NCBI RefSeq assembly: GCF_902459705.1
Contig: NZ_CABPRU010000004.1
Location: 186,001 to 250,000, forward strand
From: Pandoraea terrigena
GTDB lineage: Bacteria > Pseudomonadota > Gammaproteobacteria > Burkholderiales > Burkholderiaceae
Direction of reading: 5' to 3'
Length of the DNA: 64,000 bases
This document shows positions 1 to 8,385 of the stretch, piece by piece. Below the pieces are notes generated by a model. The model did no database searches and was not told the origin of the DNA. It worked only from the letters and a program-made list of their open reading frames with translations. Both the position numbers and the translations under genes were made by a program. Every line of letters starts with the position of its first letter. Position 1 is the stretch's first letter.

Positions 1-647
1 CTGAACCCCGCCTCCACACAGGTGGCAATGATCTGGTCGTGATAATGCGGAGACACCGTGCGCGGGAACAGGATGAACGGTTCGTGCGAGAGTTGACGCA
101 AATCGATGCGCCGCCGTTTCGCCAGCTTGTGATGGACAGGCAGGCAACAAAGCAGCGCCTCCGACATCCACACCTGCGTGGCGACCTCGGCCGGGAAGTG
201 CCCCCAGTGCGCAAACCCCAGGTCGATCTGCAACTGCTGCAACGCTCGCACCTGCTCGGCCGTATTCATCTCCTTGAGCACGATCTCCACCGACGCATGT
301 GCCGCTTCGAACTGCTGCACGGCCTCGGGTAGCCCGCGGTAGAGCATCGAATTGACGAAGCCGATGCGCAGGCGTCCCGCCAGCCCGTGCGCGGACTGCA
401 GCGTGACCTTGGCCACGTCCTCCGCTTGCTGCAACAGCCGCCGCGCTTCACCCAACAGCACCTGTCCCGCATTGGTCAGCGCCACCGACTTGCTGCTCCG
501 CTCGAGCAGCTTCACGCCGAGTTGTTCTTCGAAGCGGCGAATGTCGAAGCTCAGTGCGGGCTGAGAGATGAAGAGCCGGCGAGCCGCCCGGCCGAAGTGC
601 AACTCCTCCGCGACTGCGACAAAGTATTTGAGCTGCCTCAGTTCCAT
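1..647 (-). CDS. LysR-family transcriptional regulator (3' part outside window)
   Basis: Reading the minus strand from the ATG at 647 gives MELRQLKYFVAVAEELHFGR, the classic LysR N-terminus. A winged helix-turn-helix follows (residues about 18-40, including ISQPALSFDIRRFEEQLG), then the start of the periplasmic-binding-like effector domain. About 215 codons are in the window; LysR proteins usually have about 300, so the C-terminal third lies beyond the left edge. The gene is divergent from the acyl-CoA dehydrogenase operon at 788, with 140 bp between them that contain a LysR-type palindrome. By family habit it probably controls that operon in response to a pathway metabolite. Effector unknown. 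Confidence 0.9.
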   Translation of the reverse strand, partial: MELRQLKYFVAVAEELHFGRAARRLFISQPALSFDIRRFEEQLGVKLLERSSKSVALTNAGQVLLGEARRLLQQAEDVAKVTLQSAHGLAGRLRIGFVNSMLYRGLPEAVQQFEAAHASVEIVLKEMNTAEQVRALQQLQIDLGFAHWGHFPAEVATQVWMSEALLCCLPVHHKLAKRRRIDLRQLSHEPFILFPRTVSPHYHDQIIATCVEAGF

Positions 648-665
648 GAAAGCGCCTCCGGATAA

Positions 666-684
666 CGATAAATAGATCTTATCG
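666..684. promoter_or_regulatory. Perfect palindrome, likely LysR operator
   Basis: CGATAA-N7-TTATCG is a perfect inverted repeat in the intergenic region between the divergent LysR gene and the acyl-CoA dehydrogenase gene. It contains the T-N11-A core (T669 to A681) typical of LysR recognition sites. It lies 19 bp upstream of the LysR start codon, a position that suits autorepression together with activation of the divergent operon. Binding is inferred. Confidence 0.6.
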
Positions 685-787
685 TACGTGCCATCAATTG
701 TATTGGACGATTATCAGACTGAAACGTACGCTGGTCTCCAAGAAGGTACGGCGCTGAGGCGCCGCACGATAATTCAGGAGACAGTGA

Positions 788-2542
788 ATGCACGAACTTC
801 GGCAAGCGCCCGAGACGTCCAACATCCCCGATAGCCGCGGCATCAATTTCTTCCATAGCGACCCGTCGTTCGGCCCGCTGCTCAAGCGTTACCTGGGTGA
901 GGCCGTGTTCAATGAGGTCAAGGACAGGCTCGTCGAATTGGGACAACGCGCGTCCGACGAACTCGACGCCTGGGCGACGAGCGCCGACCACAATCCCCCC
1001 ACGCTTCGGCAGCGCACGCGTCGCGGCGAGGCCATCCAGCACATCGAGAAGCACCCGGATTACGTCGCGCTCGAACGCGTGGCGTACAGCGAACTCGGCC
1101 TCGCCTCGATGAGTCATCGCAGCGACGCGCCGCCGCCGCTCGTCAAGTACGCGCTCACCTTCCTGTTCGTCCAGGCCGAATTCGGCCTCTGCTGCCCGGT
1201 CAGCATGACCGATTCGCTCACTCGGACGTTGCGCAAGTTCGGGGCAAAGGTGCTTGTGGATCGGTACCTGCCGAGGCTCGCGTCGCAGGACTTCGACACC
1301 CTGTTCCAGGGTGCGATGTTCATGACGGAACAGGCGGCGGGCTCGGATACCGGACGCACCGTCACGCGCGCGACCCGCGGCGTCGACGCCCAGGGCAACG
1401 AGGTCTGGAAGCTGACCGGCGACAAGTGGTTCTGCTCGAACGCAGACGCCGACCTGGCCATGGTCCTCGCGCGTCCTGACGATGCGCCCGAGGGCATGAA
1501 GGGGCTTGCCCTGTTCCTGCTCCCGAAGGTGCTCGAAGATGGGACGCGCAACCGCTATCACATCGTTCGGTTGAAAGACAAACTCGGCAGCCGGTCGATG
1601 GCGAGCGGTGAGATCGTGCTCGACGGTGCCGAGGCCCACCTCATCGGCGAGGTGGGCCGCGGCTTCCAGCAGATGGCGGACATGATCAACATGTCGCGGC
1701 TGTCCAACGGCGTGCGGGCGGCGGGTCTGATGCGTCGCGCCCTCACCGAAGCGCTGCATGTGGCGAGACATCGATCGGCCTTCGGTCGCAAGCTCATCGA
1801 GATGCCGCTGATGCAGCGACAGTTACTGAAGATTATGCTGCCGGCGGAGCAGGCCCGATCGATGTTCATGCACATCGCAACGCTCCTGCCCCGCGCCGAC
1901 CGCGGCGATGCGCTAGCGGCCAGATGCGTGCGCATCCTCACGCCGCTCGTGAAGCTGCGCGCATGCCGCGACGCGCGCCAGGCGACGGGCGATGCGATGG
2001 AAGTGCGTGGCGGCGTCGGCTATATCGAGGAGTGGGCCGACCCGCGACTCGTGCGCGACGCGCATCTGGGGTCCATCTGGGAGGGCACGAGCAACATCGT
2101 TGCGCTGGACGTTGCACGGGCAACGCGGCGGGAAGGCGCACTGGCCTCGCTCGGCCAGCACCTCCATGCGCTGCTCGACGATGCCGCATTGCCGCCGGAA
2201 ACCGTCGCGTTGTTGCGTGCCGTGTTCGAGCGCGCCAGCGCCGCGCTCGACAGCGTGGCGGAATGCGGTCGCGACGAAAATGTGCGTGAAGCGGCGAGCG
2301 CCGTGTACAACGCGACCACGGCGGTGCTCATGGCGACGGAGGCGGCACATCTTGCCCCTGACTTCCGCAGGCTCGCCCTTGCCCACCTCATTCTCGAGCA
2401 CAAGCTTCTGCCGCGCGACCCGCTCGCGCCGAAGGATGTCCGCGACGATGCGCCGCTGCTTCGTCAGTTGGTCGATGAGACGCCGGTTTCCCTCGAAGCC
2501 GCGATGTCGCTCATGCCCCAACGTGAAGGCGGTGCCCGGTGA
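788..2542 (+). CDS. Acyl-CoA dehydrogenase, AidB-like subfamily
   Basis: A 584-aa flavoprotein predicted to oxidise an acyl-CoA thioester. AidB-like marks are the central beta-domain with MTEQAAGSDT and KWFCSNADADLAMVLARP, and the C-terminal four-helix domain with GGVGYIEEWADPRLVRD followed by SIWEGTSNIVALDVAR. It is slightly longer than E. coli AidB (about 540 aa) because of an extended C-terminal helical region. An AGGAG lies 8 bp before the ATG. The next gene overlaps the stop codon (GTGA), so the dehydrogenase and CoA-transferase are translationally coupled. With a CoA-transferase and a carboxylate transporter it probably starts catabolism of an imported organic acid. The substrate cannot be read from the sequence, and AidB-like proteins may also have non-catabolic roles. 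Confidence 0.85.
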   Translation: MHELRQAPETSNIPDSRGINFFHSDPSFGPLLKRYLGEAVFNEVKDRLVELGQRASDELDAWATSADHNPPTLRQRTRRGEAIQHIEKHPDYVALERVAYSELGLASMSHRSDAPPPLVKYALTFLFVQAEFGLCCPVSMTDSLTRTLRKFGAKVLVDRYLPRLASQDFDTLFQGAMFMTEQAAGSDTGRTVTRATRGVDAQGNEVWKLTGDKWFCSNADADLAMVLARPDDAPEGMKGLALFLLPKVLEDGTRNRYHIVRLKDKLGSRSMASGEIVLDGAEAHLIGEVGRGFQQMADMINMSRLSNGVRAAGLMRRALTEALHVARHRSAFGRKLIEMPLMQRQLLKIMLPAEQARSMFMHIATLLPRADRGDALAARCVRILTPLVKLRACRDARQATGDAMEVRGGVGYIEEWADPRLVRDAHLGSIWEGTSNIVALDVARATRREGALASLGQHLHALLDDAALPPETVALLRAVFERASAALDSVAECGRDENVREAASAVYNATTAVLMATEAAHLAPDFRRLALAHLILEHKLLPRDPLAPKDVRDDAPLLRQLVDETPVSLEAAMSLMPQREGGAR

Positions 2543-3729
2543 GTGCCGCGCGTGTGACCGGCGCACTTCAGGGACTTCGCGTCATCGACCTGAGCCGGGT
2601 GCTGGGCGGCCCGTACTGCACGCAGGCACTTGCTGACCACGGCGCGCAGGTAATTAAGCTCGAACCCCCCGGAGGCGACGAAACGCGCGGCTGGGGGCCT
2701 CCCTTCGTCGGCGAGACGGCCTCGTACTTCGTGGGAGTCAACCGGAACAAACAAGGAATTTGTGTCGACCTGTCCCGCGAGGAAGGTCGCGAAGTGCTGT
2801 GGCAGCTTCTCGACGGCGCCGACGTGCTCGTGGAGAACTTCAAACCCGGCACGCTCGAGCGTTGGGGGATGGATTACGCGAAGCTCTCCGAGCGCTATCC
2901 ACGCTTGATTCACTGCGCGATTTCCGGCTTTGGCCCGGACGGCGCGCTCGGCGGCCTGCCCGGCTACGACGCGGCCATCCAGGCGATGGCGGGGCTGATG
3001 AGCGTAAATGGCGAAAGCGACGGGCCCGCGCTGCGCATCGGTCTTCCGGTGGTGGACATGGTCACGGGGCTCAATGCACTGTCGGGGATTCTGCTGGCGC
3101 TCGCGGAACGCGAAAAGAGCGGTCGGGGTCAGTCCCTCGATATCGCGCTGTACGATTGCGCCGTCTCGCTGCTGCATCCGCATTTGCCCAACTACTTCGG
3201 CAACGGCCGCACGCCGCAACGCAGCGGCAATGCCCATCCGAACATCACGCCTTACGACAGCTACCGAACCGCGACCGAGCCCATCTTTCTCGCCGTCGGC
3301 AACGACCGGCAGTTTGCGAAGCTCGTGTCTCATCTGAACGCGCCGGAACTCGCCGAAGACGCGCGGTTCATGGACAACCGCAGTCGTTGCGAACATCGCC
3401 GCGAACTCAAGGAAATCCTCGAAGCGCTGCTGCAAGCCCATGCGTGCGAGCCGCTCGCGGCCGAGCTGATTCGGGGCGGCGTGCCGTGCGGGCCTGTGCA
3501 AACCGTGGATGCCGTCGCCCGGCACCCGCATACGCGCCACCGCGAACTGATCGTCGAAATCGGCGCGTATCGCGGCACCGGCACCCCGATCAAGCTCTCG
3601 CGAACCCCGGCCACGTATCGCACGCCGCCGCCCGCGCTCGGCAGCGATACCCGGACCGTGCTTGATACGCTTGGCATCGACGCGACGACACAGCAGCGTT
3701 TGTTCGACGCTGGTGTACTCAAGGGCTGA
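2539..3729 (+). CDS. CoA-transferase family III (CaiB/BaiF)
   Basis: A 396-aa class III CoA-transferase, which moves CoA between carboxylates through an aspartyl-CoA intermediate. It shows the N-terminal LRVIDLSRVLGGPYCTQ, the substrate-binding ENFKPGTLERWG, and the catalytic loop GYDAAIQAMAGLMSVNG with the conserved Asp at about residue 144. Length is normal for the family. The start is a GTG overlapping the TGA of the dehydrogenase. The pairing suggests that a free acid is activated here by CoA transfer and then oxidised by the upstream dehydrogenase. Donor and acceptor acids are unknown. Confidence 0.88.
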   Translation: MSAARVTGALQGLRVIDLSRVLGGPYCTQALADHGAQVIKLEPPGGDETRGWGPPFVGETASYFVGVNRNKQGICVDLSREEGREVLWQLLDGADVLVENFKPGTLERWGMDYAKLSERYPRLIHCAISGFGPDGALGGLPGYDAAIQAMAGLMSVNGESDGPALRIGLPVVDMVTGLNALSGILLALAEREKSGRGQSLDIALYDCAVSLLHPHLPNYFGNGRTPQRSGNAHPNITPYDSYRTATEPIFLAVGNDRQFAKLVSHLNAPELAEDARFMDNRSRCEHRRELKEILEALLQAHACEPLAAELIRGGVPCGPVQTVDAVARHPHTRHRELIVEIGAYRGTGTPIKLSRTPATYRTPPPALGSDTRTVLDTLGIDATTQQRLFDAGVLKG

Positions 3730-3808
3730 AGGCACTTACGCATACCCGAAACCCGCATTCGAAACAAGCCGGCGATCGAGACCGGCCATCCTCACCTGGA
3801 GACATTTC

Positions 3809-5125
3809 ATGCAGAACCACGCTCAGGGCAGCCCGGCGCGTCAGCCGGGCCGTGCCGCCTTCGCCGCCTTCGTCGGCACGACCATCGAATGGTATGACTT
3901 CTATATCTATGCGATGGCGTCGGCGCTCATTTTCAACAAGCTCTTCTTCCCGCAAGGCGACCCGTTCTACGCCACATTGGCATCGTTCGGCACGTTTGCG
4001 GTCGGGTTCTTCGCCCGTCCGTTTGGCGGTCTGATATTCGGCCACCTCGGCGACCGGGTCGGCCGAAAGAAAGCCCTGGTGGCGACGCTTGCGATCATGG
4101 GCATCGGCACGGTCGGCATCGGTTTTCTGCCGACTTATGCTAGCGTCGGGGCGCTTGCGCCCACGCTCCTCGTCGTGCTGCGCATCGCCCAGGGCATTGC
4201 CATTGGCGGCGAATGGGGGGGCGCGGTGCTGATGGCAGGCGAGCACGCGCCGCAACGCAAGCGCACCTTCCTTGCGTCATTCGCTCAGCTCGGCAGCCCC
4301 GCCGGCCTGATTCTCGCGCTGCTCGCTTTCAAGACAGTGGGCCATCTGCCCCGCGAAACGCTGATGGGCTGGGGCTGGCGCCTGCCCTTCCTGGCGAGCG
4401 CGGTGCTGCTCGTCATTGGTGTCTTCATCCGCGCGAGCGTATCGGAGTCGCCGGCGTTCACGGCGGCCATCGAACGGGAAAAGCCGGCGCGCCTGCCCAT
4501 CGTCGATGTGCTGCGCAACGCCTGGGGCACGGTGCTGCTTTGCCTCGGCGCAAACGTGATCGGCGTGGCGGGGGCATGGTTCGTCAACACGTTCATGCTC
4601 AGCTTCACGACGCAGACGCTTGGGTTGAACCGGGAGATGATCCTGGACTGCCTGTTCGTCGTGGCGTTCATTCACTTCTTCAACCAGCTCCTGTCCGGGT
4701 GGATCGCGCAACGCGTCGGCCCAGTCAAGTTTCTCGCGTGGGCTGCCGGGCTCGCGATGCTGTCGCCGTATCCGATGTTCGCCCTGGTGTCGACGGGTCG
4801 TCCTGTCGCCATCATCATCGGCATCGGGATTGCGGTGGTGTGCATGTCGGGTTCGTATGCCGTGATGGCCGGGCTCATGACCGACGCCTTTGACGTGCGC
4901 TATCGCTACTCCGCCATTTCGCTGTCGTACCAGTGCTGCGCAGCACTCGCCGGCGGCCTGACCCCGCTGATCGGCACCGTGCTGGCGCACGCGTGGCCGG
5001 GACAGTGGTGGCCGCTGGCACTGTTCTATAGTTCCCTTGCCGCCGTGTCGCTGGTCTGCCTGATCGGGCTGCAATGGAAGAAATCCAGCTATCGCGCATC
5101 GGCGCCGGTGGCGGTGCCGGAATAA
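3809..5125 (+). CDS. MFS transporter, metabolite:H+ symporter (MHS) family
   Basis: A 438-aa inner-membrane protein with about 12 hydrophobic segments. The N-terminal FVGTTIEWYDFYIYAMAS is the signature of the MHS branch (shikimate, citrate, proline/betaine and alpha-ketoglutarate carriers), and GHLGDRVGRKKAL is MFS motif A between TM2 and TM3. The ATG at 3809 is preferred over an upstream in-frame start at 3662, because the extra 49 residues are not MHS-like and overlap the previous gene. It lies 79 bp after the CoA-transferase and probably imports the acid that the two enzymes process. Confidence 0.88.
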   Translation: MQNHAQGSPARQPGRAAFAAFVGTTIEWYDFYIYAMASALIFNKLFFPQGDPFYATLASFGTFAVGFFARPFGGLIFGHLGDRVGRKKALVATLAIMGIGTVGIGFLPTYASVGALAPTLLVVLRIAQGIAIGGEWGGAVLMAGEHAPQRKRTFLASFAQLGSPAGLILALLAFKTVGHLPRETLMGWGWRLPFLASAVLLVIGVFIRASVSESPAFTAAIEREKPARLPIVDVLRNAWGTVLLCLGANVIGVAGAWFVNTFMLSFTTQTLGLNREMILDCLFVVAFIHFFNQLLSGWIAQRVGPVKFLAWAAGLAMLSPYPMFALVSTGRPVAIIIGIGIAVVCMSGSYAVMAGLMTDAFDVRYRYSAISLSYQCCAALAGGLTPLIGTVLAHAWPGQWWPLALFYSSLAAVSLVCLIGLQWKKSSYRASAPVAVPE

Positions 5126-5176
5126 GCGGTCGGCGGCCCCGGTCGGCAACGTCGGGGCGAGATCGGTCAGCGGTGC

Positions 5177-5198
5177 GGGTGGCGCGACGGCGCCACCC
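5177..5198. terminator. Hairpin between convergent genes
   Basis: GGGTGGCGC-GACG-GCGCCACCC is a perfect 9-bp stem with a 4-nt loop. It sits in the 122-bp gap between the convergent MHS transporter and TetR genes. No T-tract follows, so it is either a weak bidirectional terminator or an mRNA-stabilising hairpin. Confidence 0.5.
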
Positions 5199-5247
5199 TG
5201 GCACAGTGCACTGAGCATCCTCGCCCTGTTCGAGCATCGCGAAACGC

Positions 5248-5931
5248 TTACGACTTGATATGCCGCTCAAGCAAATCAATATCTTCGCGCAGCAACTTCA
5301 TCACCCCCGCGGCACTCTGCTCACTCAGTTGCCGCCCCGACTCCTGCTCGACTGAGCGCAATGCCATGTCGGCAATCTGCTCCGCGATCTCGTCAATCTT
5401 GCGCGGACCCGACGGCGTGAACCACCAGGCCGTCCAGTTGCACATGCCAATGATCGAGAAGGCGGCGACCTTCGCATCCATCACGCGAAACTGACCGCGT
5501 TCGATACCTGACTCGATCGCCTGCCGGAACTGTTCGAGCACCGCGCGACGCGACTGCTCGGCCAGCTTTCGCTGTTTGGGCGGCAAGTTGTCCTCATTAC
5601 GCTCCACCACGCGAAATTGCAACGGATGCGTCAGGATCAGGTGTGCGTGCCGCAGCACCCGATGCCGCAACATCGCGGAGGGCTCCCGCAAATCCTCCGG
5701 TAACGCCTCAGACGCCAGTTCCCCGGCCGCCCGGGTGACCACCGTGGTCAGCACCTCGAGAATCGCTTCCTTGCTCTTAAAGTAGTAGTACAGCGCCGGA
5801 CGGCTCACACCGACCACATCGGCAATGTCGTTGAAACTCGTCCCGTCGAACCCACGTTCGATGAACAGCCGCGTCGCGACTTCCAGAATGTTCTCCCGCA
5901 ACGCGTCGCTTTTTGTCTGTGTTTTGCTCAT
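5248..5931 (-). CDS. TetR-family transcriptional repressor
   Basis: A 227-aa regulator. The N-terminal helix-turn-helix (about residues 10-55) contains RLFIERGFDGTSFNDIADVV and GVSRPALYYYFKSKEAIL, a textbook TetR DNA-binding domain. A variable helical effector domain follows. The start at 5931 (MSKTQTKSD) is preferred over the in-frame ATG at 6021, which would add 30 residues with no TetR similarity. An AGAGAGG-type ribosome site precedes 5931. The gene is divergent from the aromatic catabolic run at 6116, and the 184-bp gap holds two near-identical 17-bp elements. It probably represses that run, and possibly itself, until an acyl- or aryl-CoA intermediate binds. The ligand is inferred from context. 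Confidence 0.9.
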   Translation of the reverse strand: MSKTQTKSDALRENILEVATRLFIERGFDGTSFNDIADVVGVSRPALYYYFKSKEAILEVLTTVVTRAAGELASEALPEDLREPSAMLRHRVLRHAHLILTHPLQFRVVERNEDNLPPKQRKLAEQSRRAVLEQFRQAIESGIERGQFRVMDAKVAAFSIIGMCNWTAWWFTPSGPRKIDEIAEQIADMALRSVEQESGRQLSEQSAAGVMKLLREDIDLLERHIKS

Positions 5932-6032
5932 AGCGACTTCCAGCCTCTCTTTTGACGCAGGTGTCAGAAACCCACAACGATAACCAAATTCTCCCGACGC
6001 GCAAAGCCTCGCAAGACACACGCTCCGATGTT

Positions 6033-6080
6033 TTTACACATCCGTCAAATTTCATCGAAATTGTTTACTCATTCGTAAAA
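6033..6080. promoter_or_regulatory. Two 17-bp direct repeats, candidate TetR operators
   Basis: TTTACACATCCGTCAAA (6033-6049) and TTTACTCATTCGTAAAA (6064-6080) match at 14 of 17 positions. They start 31 bp apart, close to three helical turns. The second also contains the inverted repeat TTTAC-N6-GTAAA. They lie between the divergent TetR gene and the hydrolase start codon at 6116. The spacing suits two repressor dimers on one DNA face. Function is inferred. Confidence 0.55.
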
Positions 6081-6115
6081 TAATGGACTAGTATGTAAAA
6101 AAAGGAGGTGTGGCG

Positions 6116-7426
6116 ATGAGTCAACAGCAGCAAAGCCGTGGCGAAGCCCAGGGGGCGACGGCGGGGTTTCTCAATACAGACTGGAATCCGCGGGACCTGC
6201 CATTGGGAACGACGACACGCAATGTCGTCCTTCGCACCGCGGACGGCGCGGCCACGAGCGGTGCGCTCTACACCGCAGGTTCGCCCGATACCGTGGTGTG
6301 CATCATGCATCCACGCGAATTCATGGCGTGTCACTACCTGATCCCGGACATCGTGGAAGCAGGCTATGCGGCATGGACACAGGCGCCGCGCGCCGTCGGC
6401 AACGACATGCGACTCGAACATGAATTCGCGCTCCATGACGTCGCCGCCGGCATGCGGTTTCTGCGCGAATCGGGGTTTAAGCGCATCATCTTGCTGGGCA
6501 ACTCAGGCGGTAGCGGTCTCTACGCCCTCTATGCGCAGCAATCCGGTCTGGCCCCGGAAGCGCGCATCGAGCGCACGCCCGGTGGACGGCCGACGAAGCT
6601 CGAGGCGCTCGACATGCCCGCTATCGACGGCATGGTTTTCGTCGCGCCCCACCCCGGGCAAGGCGCACTGCTGCAGACCTGCATCGATCCGTCGGTGACC
6701 GATGAACGCGATGCGTTGTCGGTCGACCCGACGCTCGATCCGTTTGATCCGGCCAATGGTTTCGTCCAACCGCAGCCCGGCGTAGACGCCGGCACGCCCC
6801 GCTACCATGCCGACTTCGTGACCCGCTACCGGGCTGCGCAAACCGCCCGTGTCGCGCGTCTCGACACGATCGCACGAGACCTGATTGCGGCGCGTCAAGG
6901 GGCGCGCGAGCGGCGCAAACGTGACGCAGACCACACCGATGCACGTCTTCGTCGCATGGCAGCACACACGCCGTTGATGACCGTCTGGCGAACCGATGCC
7001 GACCTGCGCTGCTTTGACCTGACGCTGGATCCGTCCGACCGCCGTTTTGGCTCCCTATGGGGGAGCGATCCGTTCACTTCGAACTACGGCTCGGCCGGCT
7101 TCGGCCGCGTCTGTTCCCCTGAGGCTTGGCTCTCGACGTGGTCAGGGCTGTCCTCGAACGCCTTGCTGTCGAAAACCGCGCCGGCCATCGTGCAACCCAC
7201 GCTGCTCATCGAATACACGGGCGATCAAGCGTGCTTTCCCAGCGTCATCGCGGACATCTACGCCAGCCTCGGCACACGCCAAAAGTCTCACCGACGCGTA
7301 CGCGGCGACCACCACGGCCGTGCCTTGGCCGATGGCGAAGTCGCGGGACGCTACGTCGCCGGCCGCCTGTTACAGGACTGGCTGCGTGAGACTTTCCCCC
7401 CAATGACACGCCACGCCCCCATTTGA
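6116..7426 (+). CDS. Alpha/beta-hydrolase, first gene of an aromatic catabolic operon
   Basis: A 436-aa alpha/beta-hydrolase-fold protein. The nucleophile elbow is LLGNSGGSG with the candidate Ser at about residue 130. A late acidic residue in EYTGDQACFPS and a His in RGDHHGR would complete the triad. It is longer than simple esterases (about 280 aa) because of a large insertion between elbow and acid (about residues 150-330). The ATG at 6116 is chosen because a near-perfect AAAGGAGGTG ends 6 nt upstream; a GTG two codons earlier overlaps that site. It could hydrolyse an ester or lactone, or a ring-cleavage product. Which one cannot be decided from sequence. Confidence 0.75.
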   Translation: MSQQQQSRGEAQGATAGFLNTDWNPRDLPLGTTTRNVVLRTADGAATSGALYTAGSPDTVVCIMHPREFMACHYLIPDIVEAGYAAWTQAPRAVGNDMRLEHEFALHDVAAGMRFLRESGFKRIILLGNSGGSGLYALYAQQSGLAPEARIERTPGGRPTKLEALDMPAIDGMVFVAPHPGQGALLQTCIDPSVTDERDALSVDPTLDPFDPANGFVQPQPGVDAGTPRYHADFVTRYRAAQTARVARLDTIARDLIAARQGARERRKRDADHTDARLRRMAAHTPLMTVWRTDADLRCFDLTLDPSDRRFGSLWGSDPFTSNYGSAGFGRVCSPEAWLSTWSGLSSNALLSKTAPAIVQPTLLIEYTGDQACFPSVIADIYASLGTRQKSHRRVRGDHHGRALADGEVAGRYVAGRLLQDWLRETFPPMTRHAPI

Positions 7427-7451
7427 ACTATCGAACGCCGGGAGACCCGAC

Positions 7452-8099
7452 ATGAAGTTGAACGACATTCCCGCAGCCGATCTCGCCCTGCAGCTACATG
7501 GCGTGGATCACACGGCGCGGCCGACTTGGCGACTGCGGCAGACGGTCGAGTTTTATCGCGACATTCTCGGCCTGCCGCTGATCCATACGATCTCCGCGCG
7601 TGGCTGGGGACCTGCAACACACCCCGACTTCCTCCACTTCTTCTTCGATAGCGGTCACGGCAGCACGATCGCGTTCTTCTACTACCTCGGCAGCGAGGAA
7701 CCGGCGTCTCTCGCCCAGCGCCCGGGCCGCGCACCGTTGCCCGACGACCACGTCTTCGACGCCACGCACACCGCATGGCTGGTCGACAGCCCGGAAGCGC
7801 TACGGGCATGGAAGATGCGGCTCGAAGCGCGAGGCGTGGAGGTCTCGTCCGAGACCGCGCACGAGGTCATTGAGTCGATCTACTTTCGCGATCCGAACGG
7901 CTACTTCATCGAGATCACCCGGAAGCTGCGCGCGCTCGAAGGCATCGATGCCCGCGACGCGTTGGCCACCCTCGAGGCCGCGATGGAAATCGAAGATGAG
8001 GCCCGGGCAGGCGGCGCGCCGTTCGCCTGTATCGACACCGTGTGGCAACGCAAGGCGCAGCACCTCGGCCAACGTCTGCATGGGGAGCGTCGGTCATGA
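7452..8099 (+). CDS. VOC-superfamily metalloenzyme (glyoxalase/extradiol dioxygenase-like)
   Basis: A 215-aa protein of the vicinal-oxygen-chelate fold with paired beta-alpha-beta-beta-beta modules: VDHTARPTWRLRQTVEFYRD in the first, and HTAWLVDSPEAL and YFRDPNGYFIEITR in the second. His20, His106 and Glu154 sit where the 2-His-1-carboxylate metal site of VOC dioxygenases lies, so catalysis is plausible. It follows the hydrolase by 25 bp and its TGA overlaps the next start codon. No cupin-type gentisate dioxygenase is present in the operon, so this protein is the best candidate for ring cleavage, but it could be an isomerase or lyase. Confidence 0.72.
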   Translation: MKLNDIPAADLALQLHGVDHTARPTWRLRQTVEFYRDILGLPLIHTISARGWGPATHPDFLHFFFDSGHGSTIAFFYYLGSEEPASLAQRPGRAPLPDDHVFDATHTAWLVDSPEALRAWKMRLEARGVEVSSETAHEVIESIYFRDPNGYFIEITRKLRALEGIDARDALATLEAAMEIEDEARAGGAPFACIDTVWQRKAQHLGQRLHGERRS

Positions 8100-8356
8100 G
8101 TCGCCAACCGTTGCAGATCTTCGTCCTCAACGTGCCCGAGTTCGCGGCCCTGACCGACGCGGCACGCCGATTACCGTCGTGCCGCGTCGAGGCCATCGGT
8201 GACTACACCGTGATTTCCAGCGATGTGGCGATTGTCTTCGAGCGACGCGCCCTGGGCCTCAAACCCGCCGTCTGGTACGGATTGTTCACCGGCGGCCTCA
8301 ACGGCCGTATCGAAAGCTACGAACGCGACATCGTGCGGATCGCCCCGCGCGCATAA
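8096..8356 (+). CDS. Conserved-looking small protein of unknown function
   Basis: An 86-aa protein that I do not recognise. Its ATG overlaps the TGA of the VOC gene (ATGA), which supports the start and argues that it is expressed. It has no signal peptide or membrane segment. It reads as a compact alpha/beta domain, with a hydrophobic strand IFVLNVPEF, a central YTVISSDVAIVFERR and a C-terminal GLFTGGLNGRIESYERD. Being locked between the VOC enzyme and the aryl ligase suggests an accessory subunit or small enzyme of the same pathway. Confidence 0.65.
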   Translation: MSRQPLQIFVLNVPEFAALTDAARRLPSCRVEAIGDYTVISSDVAIVFERRALGLKPAVWYGLFTGGLNGRIESYERDIVRIAPRA

Positions 8357-8385
8357 CGTCGCGACAGGAACGTGCAGGAGACAAC

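Noticed and set aside
638-1771. 377-aa minus-strand frame overlapping LysR and the dehydrogenase
   Set aside because: It conflicts with both the LysR start and the dehydrogenase; no recognisable domain.
2464-3735. 423-aa minus-strand open frame
   Set aside because: It is antisense to the CoA-transferase, whose catalytic motifs are clear on the plus strand.
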